In this document: positions 13,448-23,980 of the stretch, piece after piece
Layout: each line of letters starts with the position of its first letter
How positions within the stretch are numbered: position 1 is the first letter of the stretch
NCBI GenBank assembly: GCA_954871525.1
Contig: OX940865.1
Coordinates: forward strand, 18,956,420 to 19,020,419
Direction of reading: 5' to 3'
DNA length: 64,000 nucleotides
Source: Parietaria judaica
Lineage: Eukaryota > Streptophyta > Magnoliopsida > Rosales > Urticaceae
Made by a program: the position numbers and the translations under genes
The notes under the pieces: model-generated
Database searches by the model: none
What the model was told of the DNA's origin: nothing
What the model saw: only the letters and a program-made list of their open reading frames with translations

Positions 13448-13848
13448 GCTCAACATACGTAAAATAGATTATTGAAAATTCAAGCCATTCACAAGCAATT
13501 TATTTTGTTGAGTATTTATTAAAAAAAAAAAAAACTATGATAACTTCTCACCGTATATATCAATGTTTTGTAACTAGGATCGGACTAATATTTCTTTTGT
13601 AAATTTAGAAGGTTTTTTTTTTTTTTTAATCTTTAATTATGTTTATGAAGTTGATCAACCATACAAATGATGATATCATGATACACATATTTCTTTCTTT
13701 CAAGATTTTGTAAATAAAATGACTCGTAATTTTATTAGAATATCAACCACACAAATGATGATACACATAATTTATCCAATCAATCAACAACAAAAGAAAA
13801 GCTAATTCAAATACTCGATCAGCTGAACTAGTCTCGTCGGCATCGCGA

Positions 13849-14430
13849 TCAGTAATGGAGGACGTAGACATTGTACTCCACGACGGCGTCGCCCGTGGTG
13901 AGGTTGAAGACGACAGTCTTGGCGAGCGCGTAGCCCCGCGCGAACCGGAAGAGCCCGCTCCCGCCCACGATCGGCATCTCCCGCACGGCGGAGAACACGC
14001 TGTTGCGGCCGAGCACGCTGAGCGTGCTCCCGTTGTACTTCCCCTCCGTGAAGACGAAGTTGTACACCATGAGCAGTGCCGACTCCGTCTGTGACGCCCC
14101 GCCGTAGATCCCCTGCGCGGCGCCGATCTTCCTCGAGCCCGCCTCGGGCCCCGCAGTGAGCGGGTCGTCCATCATCGCCATGAAGCCGAAGAAGGTGGGC
14201 GAGGAATTCGTCGACGGAGCAGCCGCTATGCGCTCGACAGTCGGGTTTTTCCCGCTGGGGATGTCGTGGAAGAAGAAGTGGAGGTGGCTGAGCTTCTCCC
14301 GCTTGATCCCGAGATTCCTCGGGCTTATGCTCTTGTAGAACCGCGCGTCGGGGCTCGCCTCGGCCACCACGGAGAGGAAAAGAACGGCGGCGAAGAGTGC
14401 GAGCACGGCTCGGGTGTTGCTCTTCGCCAT
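13849..14430 (-). CDS. Dirigent family protein (DIR copy 1)
   Basis: Single-exon gene of 193 residues, a normal length for the family. Dirigent proteins are secreted, non-oxidative partners that steer coupling of phenoxy radicals towards lignans and related phenolics. Residues 1-25 form a hydrophobic signal peptide. The dirigent barrel follows with the family signatures LSHLHFFFHD (47-56), MMDDPLT (86-92), AQGIY (105-109), [17 protein letters not shown] (127-143), [17 protein letters not shown] (156-172) and the C-terminal VVEYNVYVLHY. Possible N-glycosylation sites are N75, N133 and N176. The start is the ATG at 14430. The coding sequence is GC-rich inside AT-rich DNA. The signatures resemble the DIR-b/d type rather than the pinoresinol-forming DIR-a type, so the exact substrate is unknown. 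Confidence 0.93.
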   Translation of the reverse strand: MAKSNTRAVLALFAAVLFLSVVAEASPDARFYKSISPRNLGIKREKLSHLHFFFHDIPSGKNPTVERIAAAPSTNSSPTFFGFMAMMDDPLTAGPEAGSRKIGAAQGIYGGASQTESALLMVYNFVFTEGKYNGSTLSVLGRNSVFSAVREMPIVGGSGLFRFARGYALAKTVVFNLTTGDAVVEYNVYVLHY

Positions 14431-14472
14431 GGCTTTGTGAATCGTGAATCCTGAAAGTGTAGGGTTTGTTGC

Positions 14473-14479
14473 TTTATAG
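14473..14479 (-). promoter_or_regulatory. TATA box of DIR copy 1
   Basis: TATAAAG on the minus strand lies about 45 bp upstream of the ATG at 14430. This spacing allows a very short 5' leader and resembles the placement at the other DIR copies. Confidence 0.55.
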
Positions 14480-15049
14480 TAATATGTGTATGGCCTTATA
14501 AAATTCTTTCTTTTGGTAGGTGTGTCTTTTGACTTGTTGACTTGTGATTTTTGAGTTTAATTAGATGAATTGAGAGACATGCATATAGTTATGGTTGGTT
14601 CATGATATTATTAAATTCAAAAGTGAAAAGACTTCAACATATTCTTGTGTTTTGTTTTAGACAAAATTTCAATACCGTTTTAAGATTTAATTTATTTTAA
14701 TGGCTAAAGTATGCGGTGTTTTTTGGACAAATAATTCCACATAGAAACTTCCATTTCTAACCACCATTTTACAAGAAGTTTGTCTTTCGAAGCACCATTT
14801 TGTTTATGTCTTTATTATAACAAGTAAATACCTCATAAATCAGCGTGACAAAAATACCCCTCATGTGTACAAAAATAAGACCCGTCTCGGTGCACGAAGT
14901 TTGCTTTCTTCTTTTCTTTTTCAATAATTTAAATCTGGTGGAGGAGTGTCAATGATCGATAGAGTTGTATTTGGGTTGTTTTTCATAAATTCTCTCGTTT
15001 AATCTCTTAATGGATTGTGTCAGTTTGACGAAAATCTCCGAAGGTGCTG
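14480..15049. other. DIR copy 1 upstream region
   Basis: AT-rich sequence upstream of DIR copy 1. No gene or complete transposon is seen. Confidence 0.4.
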
Positions 15050-15659
15050 TCCACTAGTTACATTATATTAAATTTTCGAACATAGCGGTAATAGAAGAAA
15101 AGATAGAATTCATGAATGAACATCGGAGATTCTTATTGATAGTGAATGAATCTGAAAGATTCTATATTGTTGTGTTACAAATGAAGACAAGAGAGGCCTT
15201 TATATATATGCAAGACTCTGTATAGTACAACAATACAAGTAAATGAAATTACAAAGTAAGTACAACAAATGAAATAAACGGTGGAGATCAGCTTCGATGA
15301 AGGATGAAAGAGAAGCTGGTCGATGAAGATTGCTAAAGAATCTGGTCGACGAAGGAAGCCAGTCTATGAGAAAGGTGCTGAGGAAAACTGATCGAGGAAG
15401 CTTGTCGCTGACTAAGAGACGACGAATCTTGTCGCTGATGAAGAGACGCTCGAGGAAGTATGCTACTCGAGGAAGCTGCTCGATGTTGGTTGTCAACATA
15501 AGGTCGACGAAGGTCACTTGCGAGGAAGGTCGTCGACATAAGGTCGACGAAGGTCTTTCATGAACAGGTCGACGAGGTGACAACAAGGAAACGAGGAACA
15601 ACGAGAAAGGCCTTGAGGACCATCGATGAAGTAGCTTGAGTTATGTTGACTTCCTAACA
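15050..15659 (-). mobile_element. Probable solo LTR, minus orientation
   Basis: Read on the minus strand, the block begins TGTTAGGAAGTCAAC at 15659. It runs through a degenerate array of CTTCGTCGAC and CTTCCTCGA words, reaches a TATATATAAAGG box near 15209, and continues about 150 bp in a leader-like tract. That order (U3 repeats, TATA, short R-U5) matches a plant Copia LTR. The far end and a target duplication could not be fixed, so the lower boundary is approximate. Confidence 0.4.
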
Positions 15660-16741
15660 TGAGCGTTGACTCACTGTTGACTTCTTGATATGAGTGTTGA
15701 CTCACTCTATATTCTTAATAATCGACGACTTTAAATAAGTTTGAATTGAAACACCACGATATTTTTAACATTGGAATGCAATGAAATATAATTAAGTATG
15801 AGTAAAGAGTAAAGTATATCTTTTATGTATTAAATTATGTAAAATATCAATTGTTTTATAATAAATCATTTGTTAACTTTACAAATCAAAATAAATCATT
15901 TATAATAAATCATGACTACTTGTCTAGCTGGTCGATTCCCGGAGAGCGAAAAGAGCGGTTGCTTTTCTTGAAGCTAGAGAACCAACAATCCACCAATTCC
16001 ACCCTCGCCACCAGAGTTTGGGTTTGGTTTTGAAAATGACTTAGAGTTTTGGTTGGATCATGCTATCCAAATAAGCCCAATTTAATTTTTCCAAATAAGC
16101 CCATTGTTCAAAATAGTTGACATAACATTTCAACTGCATTTATATATCTCTGATTTATATTCATGGTTTCATTGTATAGTGGAATTTTTCAAAAGTAAAA
16201 GTAAGAAAATGTGATCATCCGCACTTTTCCGATCATTATTGATGAAAGCATGCCTTATAATTGTCAGCTTTCTAAGTTTATTCATTGTATTTTTCTATTC
16301 ACTATATATATATGTATCTTTTTTTTTTTTTTTTATATTGTGTTTTTTATAATTACTTGATGTATTTCGTATTTTCTTTCTAACTATGTTAATGTAATAG
16401 CAATGACAGAATTAGGTAGTAGTCATGCTGTCATCAAATTCAGTCCTGCGTAATAGCCTCTCCACGCTAAAATAGCCTGTGTTTTGGAGGTTTTCGGTTT
16501 GTGTGTGTGTGTTTTTCAATAATAGAAACAAATTTGAAGTTAGAAACTTGACGTAAAGAACTTTCCAATCCGCTTTAGGACATTTTTTCTACCAATATGC
16601 CTCTCAAATTCTCTCTATCTTACTTTGCAAAATGGGGTTTATGCCACAATAAAATTTAGAGCAACGAAGTTATAACCCATTTCTTTAATTTGTCATCTCT
16701 ATTGCCCCAATGTTTCGTGACATTTAAACCATAGTATAAAT
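15660..16741. other. Intergenic DNA, no gene seen
   Basis: A two-unit tandem motif, 'gttgactcact', occurs at about 15641-15705. The rest is AT-rich sequence with no recognisable gene. Confidence 0.4.
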
Positions 16742-17235
16742 CAAGGTTCTAAATGTCGTTGCCGACGCCTTGCTCCTTCCATTTTACGGGCATGTCGCAT
16801 GTCGGCGGATATATCGACGGAAAAGTTGGAAAAAATGGCATGCCACATGCCACAGATGCCGCTTAAATTTCAAGGGAAGGACACACGCCGACGAAAATAT
16901 CGACGGAAAAGTTAGAAAATAATTTTGAATATTTCAACATTTTTTTTTATATAAGTTCAAAACTACTTATTTATCACCATAAGACATATATAAATAGCTA
17001 AAAACTCATAATAATAAGACGTTGTATTGATAGATTACATTTGTATTTATATAAAAATAAAAATTACCCTTTTAACTTATAAAAAATATAAATATAAGTT
17101 TACAATTAAAACAAAACATCATATTGATAAGCTATAGCTGTTCTCGGACATGCCGCATGCCGAAGTCATGTCGGTTGTCGCAACTCTTAAAAAACGGAAA
17201 TACGTGGAAGGCACATGTCGGGAAATTTAAAACCA
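16742..17235 (+). repeat. Second copy of the CAAGGTT(T/C)TAAAT repeat
   Basis: It opens with CAAGGTTCTAAATGTCG, contains many GCATGTCG and ATATCGACGG words, and ends with GGGAAATTTAAAACC. It shares its opening, closing and word content with the block at 11702-11884 but is longer. It is non-coding. Confidence 0.45.
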
Positions 17236-17401
17236 CTATAAGAACACGTGAAGGGTGAATTTATTATATTCATAGCAATCAAAGTACTAGTCTGTTTATA
17301 AGAAACAACACAATCCACATATAATTTATCCAATCCTTCGAGCCATCAAAAAAACAAGAAGCTGAAAACGACCCAAAACCTAATACTTATACACGCCTTC
17401 T

Positions 17402-17968
17402 TCAATAATGCAGGACGTAGACGTTGTACTCCACGACGGCGTCGCCGAGGGCGTTGAGCGTGCGAGTCTTGGCGAGCGCGTAGCCCCGGGCGAAGCGGAA
17501 CCGCCCGCTCCCGCCCACGATGGGCAGCTCCCGCACGCCGGAGAGCACGGCGTTGCGGCCGAGCACGCTCAGCGTGCTCCCGTTGTACTTCCCCTCCGTG
17601 AAGACGTAGTTGTGCACCATCAGCAGCCCCAGCTCCGTCTGCGACGCCGAAGCGTAGATCCCCTGAGCGGCCCCAATCTTGCGCGATCCCGGCTCGGGCC
17701 CCGCTGTGAGTGGGTCGTCCATCATTGAAACGAAGCCGAATGCAGTGGCCGAGGCGTTCGTCGAGGCTGCGGCGGCAACGCGCACGGCCGTCGGGTTTTT
17801 CCCGCTGACGACGTCGTGGAAGAAGAAGTGGAGGTGGCTGAGCTTCTCCCGCCGCAGCCCGAGCTTCTTCGGGTGCACGCTCTTGTAGAACCGAGCATCG
17901 GGGCTCGCAACGGCCATGGCGGAGGAGAGGAAGAGAAGGGCTAAGACTGCAAGCATGCTGTTCGCCAT
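17402..17968 (-). CDS. Dirigent family protein (DIR copy 2)
   Basis: Single-exon gene of 188 residues with a signal peptide at 1-20. Dirigent signatures are LSHLHFFFHD (43-52), MMDDPLT (82-88), AQGIYASASQTE (101-112), [17 protein letters not shown] (123-139), [17 protein letters not shown] (152-168) and VVEYNVYVLHY at the C-terminus. N71 and N129 are possible glycosylation sites. It is slightly shorter than the neighbouring copies because its signal peptide and the loop before the last strand are trimmed. Coding GC is high. It is expected to act in the apoplast on phenoxy radicals made by laccases or peroxidases; the specific product cannot be told from sequence. The start is the ATG at 17968. 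Confidence 0.93.
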   Translation of the reverse strand: MANSMLAVLALLFLSSAMAVASPDARFYKSVHPKKLGLRREKLSHLHFFFHDVVSGKNPTAVRVAAAASTNASATAFGFVSMMDDPLTAGPEPGSRKIGAAQGIYASASQTELGLLMVHNYVFTEGKYNGSTLSVLGRNAVLSGVRELPIVGGSGRFRFARGYALAKTRTLNALGDAVVEYNVYVLHY

Positions 17969-18033
17969 GGTTTTGATTGCGTAGAGGGTTTTGGAGAAAT
18001 GATGCTGTGAATTATAGCTTATAGTTGTCGTTT

Positions 18034-18043
18034 AATATATATA
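18034..18043 (-). promoter_or_regulatory. TATA-like box of DIR copy 2
   Basis: A TATATATATT stretch on the minus strand lies about 70 bp upstream of the ATG at 17968, comparable with the distance at DIR copy 3. Confidence 0.4.
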
Positions 18044-18059
18044 GTAGTGTGTATTTGTG

Positions 18060-19700
18060 GGGTCTACATTATTCGTGAGATGTCGACTTTGACTTTTACT
18101 TTTGCCGTTCCAGTTTAAGACATAATTGAAACTAACTTTCTAAATATAGTATTTCTCAACTTTATGGATATATACGATATTTATTTCCCTCAATTATAGG
18201 AGTACATGTGAATTGTGATTATCAAAATAATAGGAATTTACACCTAATTATTCATTTAGGGATTTTATGATATTGAATATAAACTTAATTTTAGATTAGT
18301 TTATTTCAATGATCATCATCACGATGACGAGTTGTAATATTTTCTCATCTTTTATATATTACGTAATATAATACATAGAAAAATTATGTCATCCATACTT
18401 CACAATGCATCAAGAGTCAAGACAACCCCAAAACAATCTCTTCTTACCAACTTTTTTTTTCTACTACCAGTCCATGACCGTAAAGAGAACGGCATCACCT
18501 AGTAAAACGGAGATATATCTTTCTAGTATCTCTATTCTTTACGATAGAAAACCACAAACAGGGCCGGCCCAACTATTTTGAGTTTTTGCGTGAAAAATCA
18601 GAATTAGCTCCTTCTTCTTTTTCAATAAGTCTTTTTTGTTTGTTGGTCAAAATAATTTCTTCAAACCTTCTTTTTGAGAATTAACTAAGTATTTTTATTT
18701 TTTTTTTCACTTAAACTTTTCGTGACTTGATAAATACTTTTTATTATACAATATACAATTATACATGATTCAATTTTGGTATAATTAAATTTAAACCAAC
18801 ACACAATACACAATTATTCATTTCAATGAAAAGAACAAATCTTTGCACAAAAAACAAGAAAGACGTAGCTTTATTCTTGAATCTAGAAGCAAAGTATATG
18901 ATCTCACATCTCAAAGTACAACTTTGTTGTTGTTAAAGTTTCCATTCTTAATAGTTGATACAGAACTTATTACATAAAACACATAATTAAATAAATAATT
19001 GTTTCATATACAACAGCTAAAAAAGTTATTTTTATCTTATATCAGAGAGAACTCAAGTGGGTCTTTAAAATATACATATTTTGAATCATTGATCGGCTTT
19101 TTAACTTCTCAAAATCGACATCTCAAAAAAAAAAAAAGAAGAAGCTCAACACAAGTATTGTGGGCCTTTTTTTAAGTGGGTCTAGCTATTGGGCGGGCTG
19201 ATTACAACCTTGGAATAGTACCATTGCCATAGAACTTATAGCTAAAACAAGTTCGGTTTTATTGATGGTTCACTTCTTATTTAAAAGAACAAGGTGATGA
19301 TATTCCTCACTACGAGAACATGGTATAATTGGTAAGTAGTTAATTTTGAATTTAGTATTTCCGAACGTCCGCTCAAATATCTTGTATGCTGATTTTGTCG
19401 CAGAAATTATTCATTATTACGATGCAAATTGAAACAATATATATATTATTCATATTTCACACAACTAAAGTCGTTACGGAATGAACTCACTTCGATTTGC
19501 CAAGTTCTGTATGTCGGAATGTCAAAACACATAACGAGATTGTGCTACGAAGTTTTGAGAGGGACATCATTCTTATGCATGCACCTATAGAAGATCAAAC
19601 TAAGAGTAATTCACGAGCATATTAAATCAGTTTATTCTTAATTTTTCAAGGCGTATTAAATTTATTTATTCATTCCAATCAAACACTACAACAAAGAAAA
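18060..19700. other. Intergenic DNA between DIR copies 2 and 3
   Basis: AT-rich sequence with no gene. A palindromic 'gggccggccc' near 18562 could be a transposon end, but no partner was found. Confidence 0.45.
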
Positions 19701-19740
19701 ACATCAAGCACAAAAACAACCCAAAACCTAAAACCGGCGA

Positions 19741-20322
19741 TCAATAATGGAGGACGTAGACGTTGCACTCCACGACCGCGTCGCCGGTGGTGAGGTTGAA
19801 GACGTGAGTCTTGGCGAGGGCGTAGCCCCGCGCGAAGCGGAAGAGCCCACTCCCTCCCACGATCGGCATCTCCCGCACGGCGGAGAACACGCTGTTGCGG
19901 CCGAGCACGCTAAGCGTGCTCCCGTTGTGCTTCCCCTCCGTGAATGCAAAGTTGTACACCATCAGCAGCTGGCCCGACTCCGTCTGCGACGCCCCGCCGT
20001 AGATCCCCTGCATGGCTCCGACCTTCCGCGAGCCCGACTTGGGCCCAACGGTGAGGGGGTCGTCCATCATTGCCACAAACCCGAAGAAAGTGGGCGAGGA
20101 GTTCGTCGACGGAGCGGCTGCCACGCGCACGACGGTCGGGTTTTCCCCGCTGAGGATGTCGTGGTAGAAGAAGCGGAGGTGGCTGAGCTTTTCCTTCTTC
20201 AGCCCCATCTTCCTCGGGCTTATGCTCTTGCAGAACCGGGCTTCAGGGGTCGCCCCGGCCACGGCGGAGAGAAGGAGAGCGGCGAAGAGCGCGAGCACGG
20301 CTCCGGTATAGCTCTTTGCCAT
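19741..20322 (-). CDS. Dirigent family protein (DIR copy 3)
   Basis: Single-exon gene of 193 residues, closest by eye to DIR copy 1. Residues 1-24 are a signal peptide. Signatures present are LSHLRFFYHD (47-56), MMDDPLT (85-91), QGIYGGASQTE (105-115), [17 protein letters not shown] and [17 protein letters not shown]. Oddities are two cysteines at positions normally tyrosine (C31, and C in the C-terminal VVECNVYVLHY), His for Tyr in the KYNGS motif, and one extra residue before LLMVYN. The gene is open and could be functional, but these changes suggest relaxed constraint or a new specificity. The start is the ATG at 20322. The Copia element A begins 221 bp upstream of it and splits the promoter. 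Confidence 0.9.
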   Translation of the reverse strand: MAKSYTGAVLALFAALLLSAVAGATPEARFCKSISPRKMGLKKEKLSHLRFFYHDILSGENPTVVRVAAAPSTNSSPTFFGFVAMMDDPLTVGPKSGSRKVGAMQGIYGGASQTESGQLLMVYNFAFTEGKHNGSTLSVLGRNSVFSAVREMPIVGGSGLFRFARGYALAKTHVFNLTTGDAVVECNVYVLHY

Positions 20323-20388
20323 AGCTTTGTAAAGAGAAGCTGAAGGAGTGATCTGAGATGGGAAAGTTTAAAGTTTAGGTTTATTATC

Positions 20389-20398
20389 TTTATATATA
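20389..20398 (-). promoter_or_regulatory. TATA box of DIR copy 3
   Basis: TATATATAAAG on the minus strand lies about 70 bp upstream of the ATG. It is retained between the gene and the inserted retrotransposon, so the core promoter survives while distal sequence has been pushed 14 kb away. Confidence 0.55.
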
Positions 20399-20538
20399 GC
20401 AGTGTGTGGGGTCTATCTGCATAGATTTTTGACAAATTGGGTCGTTTTGTATGACTAGAAAACTTGTGTTTTACTTATTGAGTTTGAGATATTGCATTGA
20501 AGTTGTAAATTTCATGTTTTCATCATAAAGTTGAGGGA

Positions 20539-20543
20539 CACAT
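20539..20543. repeat. Left target-site duplication of Copia element A
   Basis: CACAT directly precedes the left LTR and is repeated exactly after the right LTR at 34659-34663. Confidence 0.9.
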
Positions 20544-20726
20544 TGATGAACAATAGAAGAGAAAGAAAGAGAGCGAGCGAAATAGATTTGGAAAGAGAAT
20601 TCTGTTTGTATTGACTTAATGAACATTCTATTACAATCTGGTATTTATACCCAGATAACTACATCTGTTAATAACAACAGCTAAACATAAAGCCTAAACT
20701 ACAGCTATACAGAATATACTCTAACA
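20544..20726 (-). repeat. 3' LTR of element A
   Basis: A 183-bp terminal repeat with a TATAAATA box on the minus strand at 20642-20649. It reads towards DIR copy 3, whose ATG is about 320 bp downstream of that box. Confidence 0.9.
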
Positions 20727-21656
20727 TCCCCCCTCAAGCTGAAGATTGGTAAGACTTTCGATCTTGAGCTTGAACCGAAGATGCTTGAAATGTGGTTCGG
20801 AGAGAGGCTTCGTGAGAGTGTCAGCTATTTGATCAACTGACGGCACGTGTTGGATAATAATTTCTCGACGAGACACTTTTTCACGAACAAAATACAAATC
20901 GAGTTCAATGTGCTTGGTCCGAGCGTGAAGCACTGGGTTGGCTGAGAGAAGAACAGTGCTAAGGTTATCACACCAAAGCACCGGAGGTGAAGGCAGAGGC
21001 ACACGTAATTCCCGAAGGAGAGAAGTGAGCCAAGTCACCTCACAAACAAGACTAGCCAAGCTCCTATATTCTGCTTCAGTGCTGGAACGCGAAACCGTGG
21101 GCTGTTTCTTTGAGAGCCAGGAGATGAGATTGGGACCAAGATACACACAGTGTCTCGAAGTGGACCGGCGATCGTCAAGGTCTGAGGCCCAATCAGCATC
21201 ACAAAACCTAACAAGGTTGAGCGAGTGACCACGCCGAAGATGTAAGCCATAATCTTGGGACCTCTGCAGATAGCGCAAGATACGCTTGACAGCCTTGAGA
21301 TGAACATCTGTAGGTTTCTGCATGAACTGACATACACGATTCACACTAAAGGCGATGTCAGGGCGTGTAATGGTAACATATTGAAGAGCGCCCACCAAGC
21401 TCCTATAGTTATGTACATCTTCAAGGGGATCTCCATCAGAAGCACGCAGCTTAAGACTGGACAGCATGGGCATTGGCGGTGAGCTGCAGTTGATCATCTT
21501 TGCCTTAAGCATAAGGTCACGAACATACTTGTCCTGGTTGAGATGAAATCCATCTGCAGTGCCTGTGACTTGAATGCCAAGGAAATAACTCAACAATCCC
21601 ATGTCCTTGAGAGAGAATGCATCATTGAGCTTGGAGATAAGACGGTCAATGGCCAA
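20721..21656 (-). pseudogene. Element A pol: end of RT plus RNase H
   Basis: An open stretch of 311 codons begins inside the Copia reverse transcriptase after the catalytic YVDD region (first recognisable motif LKDMGLLSYFLGI). It continues through the RNase H domain with STEAEYRSLA, LWCDN and ARTKHIELD motifs and ends just inside the LTR. The RT palm is absent. Its first codons arise from the deletion junction, so this is a truncated pol remnant, not an independent gene. Confidence 0.85.
20727..20737 (-). other. Polypurine tract of element A
   Basis: On the minus strand this is a purine run ending in GGGGGGA directly against the 3' LTR. This is the usual site for plus-strand DNA priming. Confidence 0.7.
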
Positions 21657-22096
21657 GGCATTGTTCCATTTGAGCTCATGGAAAAGGGGAATGATACCTC
21701 ATCGAAAATAACATCCCTGCTTATGTAGATTCTCCCATTTGAGCTCATGCACTTGTAGCCCTTGTGATTAATAGAATAACCTAGGAATGTACATCTCGTG
21801 CTCCTGTACTGCAGCTTATTCTTGTTATACGGTCTGAGATTTGGATAGCACGCACAACCAAAGACTCTGAGAAAGCTGTAATCTGGTTGCCTATTGAATA
21901 AGACCTCAATGGGTGACTTTCTGTGAAGAGCAGCTGTTGGGAACCTATTTGAGACAAACACAGAGGTTCTGAAGGCCTCATCCCAGAATTTCATAGGCAA
22001 AGAAGCTTTGTGAAGCAGAGTCAAGCCATGCTCAATTATTGTACGGTGCTTCCTCTCGGCCACGCCATTTTGATGTTGAGTGTGGGGACACGACAC
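21590..22096 (-). pseudogene. Element A pol: C-terminal integrase fragment
   Basis: The frame starts near the conserved QHQNGVAERKHRT segment of the integrase core and runs through the downstream WDEAF and VFGCACYPNLRP motifs. It then crosses the deletion junction near 21650 and reads out of frame over the start of the RT-end fragment. It is separated from the upstream frame by a TAG at about 22154 in the conserved SD-GGEY motif. Confidence 0.8.
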
Positions 22097-22153
22097 CTTG
22101 TGTAAAATCCCATTCTTGGCAAGAAATCCTTTTAGATCCTCATACTCACCTCC

Positions 22154-23779
22154 CTAGTCGGATTGGAGTGTAATAATAGAGGACTGCAGTTGCTTCTCAA
22201 CCTGAGTTTTGATTTGCTCAAACACAGTGTGAACATCACTTTTGAGTTTGAGCAGAAAAATCCAAGTGAAACGTGAGAAGGCATCTACAAAGGTCACATA
22301 ATACTTGTATCCACTATTAGACAAGATAGGGGAAGGGCCCCATAAGTCGGAGTGAACAAGTTCATGCGGTTTAGTATAGACAGAGTTAGACTTGGCAAAG
22401 GGCAGTCGATGTATTTTTCCATGACAACAAGAATCACAAAAAGAAGCTGCTTGTTTATTGGAATAAGGCACATTACATTTGACTAATACATCACGAACAA
22501 CTGCAGTTGAAGGATGAGCTAGTCTGTTATGCCATACATCGAAGACATTACAAGCAGAAATGGAATTGAAAGACACGGGAAAGAAATTTGTAGACAAAGA
22601 GTGGTGACTGGAGAGCTTGAACTTTGACGGGAGTTTGACACTTGATGAGTCAAAGCAATAGAGATCATCTTTGAGCGTCCCTCTTATGACAACTTCACGT
22701 GTTTTGCTTTTTTTCACAAGGCAAAAGTCATCATGAAACTCAAAGAATACCCCATTATCTTTGCAGAATTGACGCACAGAGAGTAAATTTTTACTAATTT
22801 CGGGGACAATAAGGATTTTGTGAAGGTGGAAAGTTTTGTGTGAAAGAGAGGATTTCATTTTTGAATAGCCAATACGAGAAATAGACAAACCTGCTCCATT
22901 ACCGACTTGAACTTGACTTGTTCCTCCAAATTCGTGGCTATGTTGGACGTTTTGAGGGTCTGGAGTGACATGATGAGTCGCTCCCGAGTCTGCATACCAG
23001 TCGTAGTCATCACTGACCTCGGGAGTGGAGAAGGCAGCATGAATCTGAGGAGAGGACTGCAGTTGAGATGAGGACTGCAGCCTGCCACGCCCAACCAGAT
23101 TCGTCGGGATTTGGAATGACTGGTCAAACCGATAGTAACACTCAGCAACAATGTGCCCTAACTTTCCACAAAGTTGGCATTGAGGTCGATTTTCCATCCA
23201 CACAGGCTTTCCTCGTCCACCTCTGCCATACCCACGGAAATTGCCTCGCCCACGCATTCCAGAACTCGTTCCAAACCGAGGATTATTCGCCGAGGAATGA
23301 ACACAAGAGACATGATGAGGAGAATTACCTCTTTGCAAGAGGTTCTGGTTCGCCGTGTAATTTGCAGAAATGTTGATCTCCGATCCTATGGACGTCTTTT
23401 CACGGCGAGCTTCTCGTGACAGAAGCATTGATTCGATTGCCGCGACCGAATATTGCGCCGTGCTGAACTCGAATGACGTAACAAAGGATTCATACTCCGG
23501 TGGCAATCCATTGAGAATTGCATCAATGTGATCTTCAGTCGTCAAGAAAGTTCCAACAGAATTCAAAGAATCCACGATCGACTTGATCTTTGCGAGATAT
23601 TCGAGCAAAGAAAGTCCTTCTTTCTTGATGCTCTGTAATTCGAGCTTCAGCTGACGAGCTCTGGATCTTGTTTGCGAGGTAAAGTATTCATTCAATCGAT
23701 TCCACAAACCGTAGCTTGAATCGCATCCAACCAGGTAAGGAAGAAGCAGATCTGAGATCGAGGTCAAGATCCGTAGCAT
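22154..23779 (-). pseudogene. Element A gag-protease-integrase frame
   Basis: An open stretch of 541 codons carries the Copia Gag domain, a CCHC zinc knuckle (CQLCGKLGHIVAEC, about 23137-23178), the aspartic protease site WYADSGATHH, the pre-integrase motif WHNRLAHPS, and the first half of the integrase core (LVHSDLWGPSP, FVDAFSRFTWIF). A TAA near 23838 and the TAG at the lower end interrupt the frame. The Gag N-terminus continues upstream, is cut by element B at 23980, and resumes at 34394-34437, where its ATG lies. Confidence 0.85.
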
Positions 23780-23975
23780 GAGGATATGATCTTGCTTACA
23801 AAAGAGATTGAAGGCTCTGTTTGGAGAACCAGATTATTCAAATCTTGAAGGTGCAAGATCCTTGTTGAAAAGATACTCCTCAAGGCCATATCCAAGAACA
23901 GCTGAAAGAATTTGCTGTTTCCAGACGAGGAAGTTCGTTTCATGCAACTTGATCGACAGCGAGTGGCTGAAGGAG

Positions 23976-23980
23976 ACGAG
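23976..23980. repeat. Left target-site duplication of element B
   Basis: ACGAG lies immediately before the LTR of B and is repeated exactly after its other LTR at 34394-34398. It duplicates sequence from the Gag region of element A. Confidence 0.9.

Noticed and set aside
13855..14454. Plus-strand frames opposite DIR copies (also at 17408, 19747, 44773 and minus frames at 52162)
   Set aside because: These are shadows of GC-rich dirigent coding sequence; the strand with signal peptide and family motifs is the real one.
18555..19200. Possible transposon between 'gggccggccc' and 'gggcgggctg'
   Set aside because: The proposed ends do not mirror each other convincingly and no target duplication is visible.
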